From assembly GCA_049794535.1 (NCBI GenBank), contig JBARCX010000048.1, positions 1 through 6,128 on the forward strand: DNA of 6,128 bases. The letters run 5' to 3'. The DNA is from JBARCX01 sp049794535. Its GTDB lineage: Bacteria; Pseudomonadota; Gammaproteobacteria; Xanthomonadales; Rhodanobacteraceae. The notes under the pieces were generated by a model that saw only the letters and a program-made list of their open reading frames with translations, did not search any database and was not told the DNA's origin. Both the position numbers and the translations under genes were made by a program. Of this stretch, positions 5,620 through 6,128 are shown in pieces. Each line of letters begins with the position of its first letter. Positions within the stretch are counted from its first letter, which is position 1.

Positions 5620-6128
5620 ATGTCAGTCATCATGCAAGCCTCCGAGCAAATGGGCCTATCCGCACCGGCCAGCGCGCAACTGCGCCCGGACATGACACCG
5701 CAAGCGGCGGTGCAAACCCTGATCGATGCCGGTGAAGCGCAAGACGCATTGAAGCTGCTCGCGCGTTTGTTGCCCAAGCGCTACGCGGTGGCGTGGTTAT
5801 GTCAGTGCGCACGTGATCAACCGCTCACGCTCGAAGACAAAGCTGGCGCATCGCTGGCGGAAAAGTGGGTGCGCGAGCCGAGCGAGAGCAATCGTCGCGC
5901 AGCCTTCGAGTTCGCCAATGCGGGTGGCTACAAGTCGCTGGGCGCATGGCTCGCTGCATCGGCGGGATGGTCGAGTGGCAGCCTGGCGCCGCCCGCGCAG
6001 GAAAAGCCGGTGCTACCTGCGGAACACCTGACCGCACGCGCTGCGGTCGCGGCCGTCAATTTGATGGCGGCTTTGGTGAAGGAACAATTTGGGGCCCGCC
6101 GCGCTGCGTTTATCGAGCGCGCGATGAG
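5620..6128 (+). CDS. DUF6931-like T6SS-associated protein (3' end outside window)
   Basis: An uninterrupted frame runs from ATG 5620 to the right edge, giving 169 complete codons with no stop; the gene is therefore partial. The start is supported by GGGAGAGAT directly upstream and by the 10-bp gap after the vgrG stop. The protein is Ala/Leu-rich and predicted mainly helical: helices near 28-50 and 53-66, with the conserved-looking R-Y-A-V-A-W-L-C-Q-C-A core (54-64), further helices near 70-83 and 89-120, and another at 137-168, separated by a Pro-rich linker (about 121-133). There is no signal peptide or membrane segment. Short helical proteins of this type, which I recall as DUF6931, are commonly found next to vgrG. 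A role in loading or stabilising the spike and its cargo is plausible but not demonstrated. The family name rests on memory and context. Confidence 0.75.
   Translation, partial: MSVIMQASEQMGLSAPASAQLRPDMTPQAAVQTLIDAGEAQDALKLLARLLPKRYAVAWLCQCARDQPLTLEDKAGASLAEKWVREPSESNRRAAFEFANAGGYKSLGAWLAASAGWSSGSLAPPAQEKPVLPAEHLTARAAVAAVNLMAALVKEQFGARRAAFIERAM

Noticed and set aside
4848..5777. Long antisense frame (309 codons) opposite the vgrG 3' half
   Set aside because: It lies antisense to an unambiguous VgrG and is explained by high GC and repetitive codons; the predicted protein is a His/Asp/Arg-rich low-complexity string.
5813..6031. 72-codon + strand frame near the right edge
   Set aside because: It lies wholly within the better-supported frame starting at 5620 and gives an Arg/Ser-rich peptide typical of an off-frame translation.

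Overview
The window is an accessory type VI secretion system (T6SS) spike and cargo cluster. All six genes lie on the + strand. The conserved genes (PAAR, TPR-methyltransferase, VgrG, DUF6931-like) are GC-rich and use Shine-Dalgarno signals. This points to a fairly GC-rich Gram-negative proteobacterium. A gamma- or betaproteobacterium, for example in the Xanthomonadales/Rhodanobacteraceae, is a guess from gene content and composition; no rRNA or housekeeping marker is present.

Layout, left to right: (1) at the left edge, an HNH-type nuclease toxin (1-663) that may be only the C-terminal part of a longer protein and has no evident immunity gene after it; (2) a 304-aa protein (738-1652) with a papain-like cysteine-hydrolase-like N-terminal region joined to a textbook C-terminal FYVE zinc finger; (3) a compact 95-aa PAAR spike-tip protein (1721-2008); (4) a TPR-plus-SAM-methyltransferase protein (about 2020-3411); (5) a 185-bp gap with a 13-bp palindrome; (6) a full-length 670-aa VgrG (3597-5609); (7) a DUF6931-like small protein (5620 to beyond the right edge).

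How the genes may work together: VgrG would form the trimeric spike and PAAR its sharpened tip. Both lack an extra effector domain, so cargo would be loaded non-covalently. The two upstream genes are the obvious cargo candidates. They are more AT-rich and differ in codon use from the PAAR-to-DUF6931 block, which suggests separate acquisition. The DUF6931-like protein and the TPR-methyltransferase are probably loading or accessory factors, or in the second case possibly a modifier or effector.

The most striking feature is the FYVE finger. FYVE domains are the eukaryotic readers of phosphatidylinositol 3-phosphate on endosomes, and all three signature motifs (WxxD, RRHHCRxCG, RVC) and all eight zinc cysteines are intact here. 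A FYVE domain on a putative cysteine hydrolase beside PAAR/VgrG, with no apparent immunity gene, suggests a T6SS effector aimed at eukaryotic endomembranes (amoebae, fungi, plants or other hosts). That function is an inference; the motif itself can be read directly.
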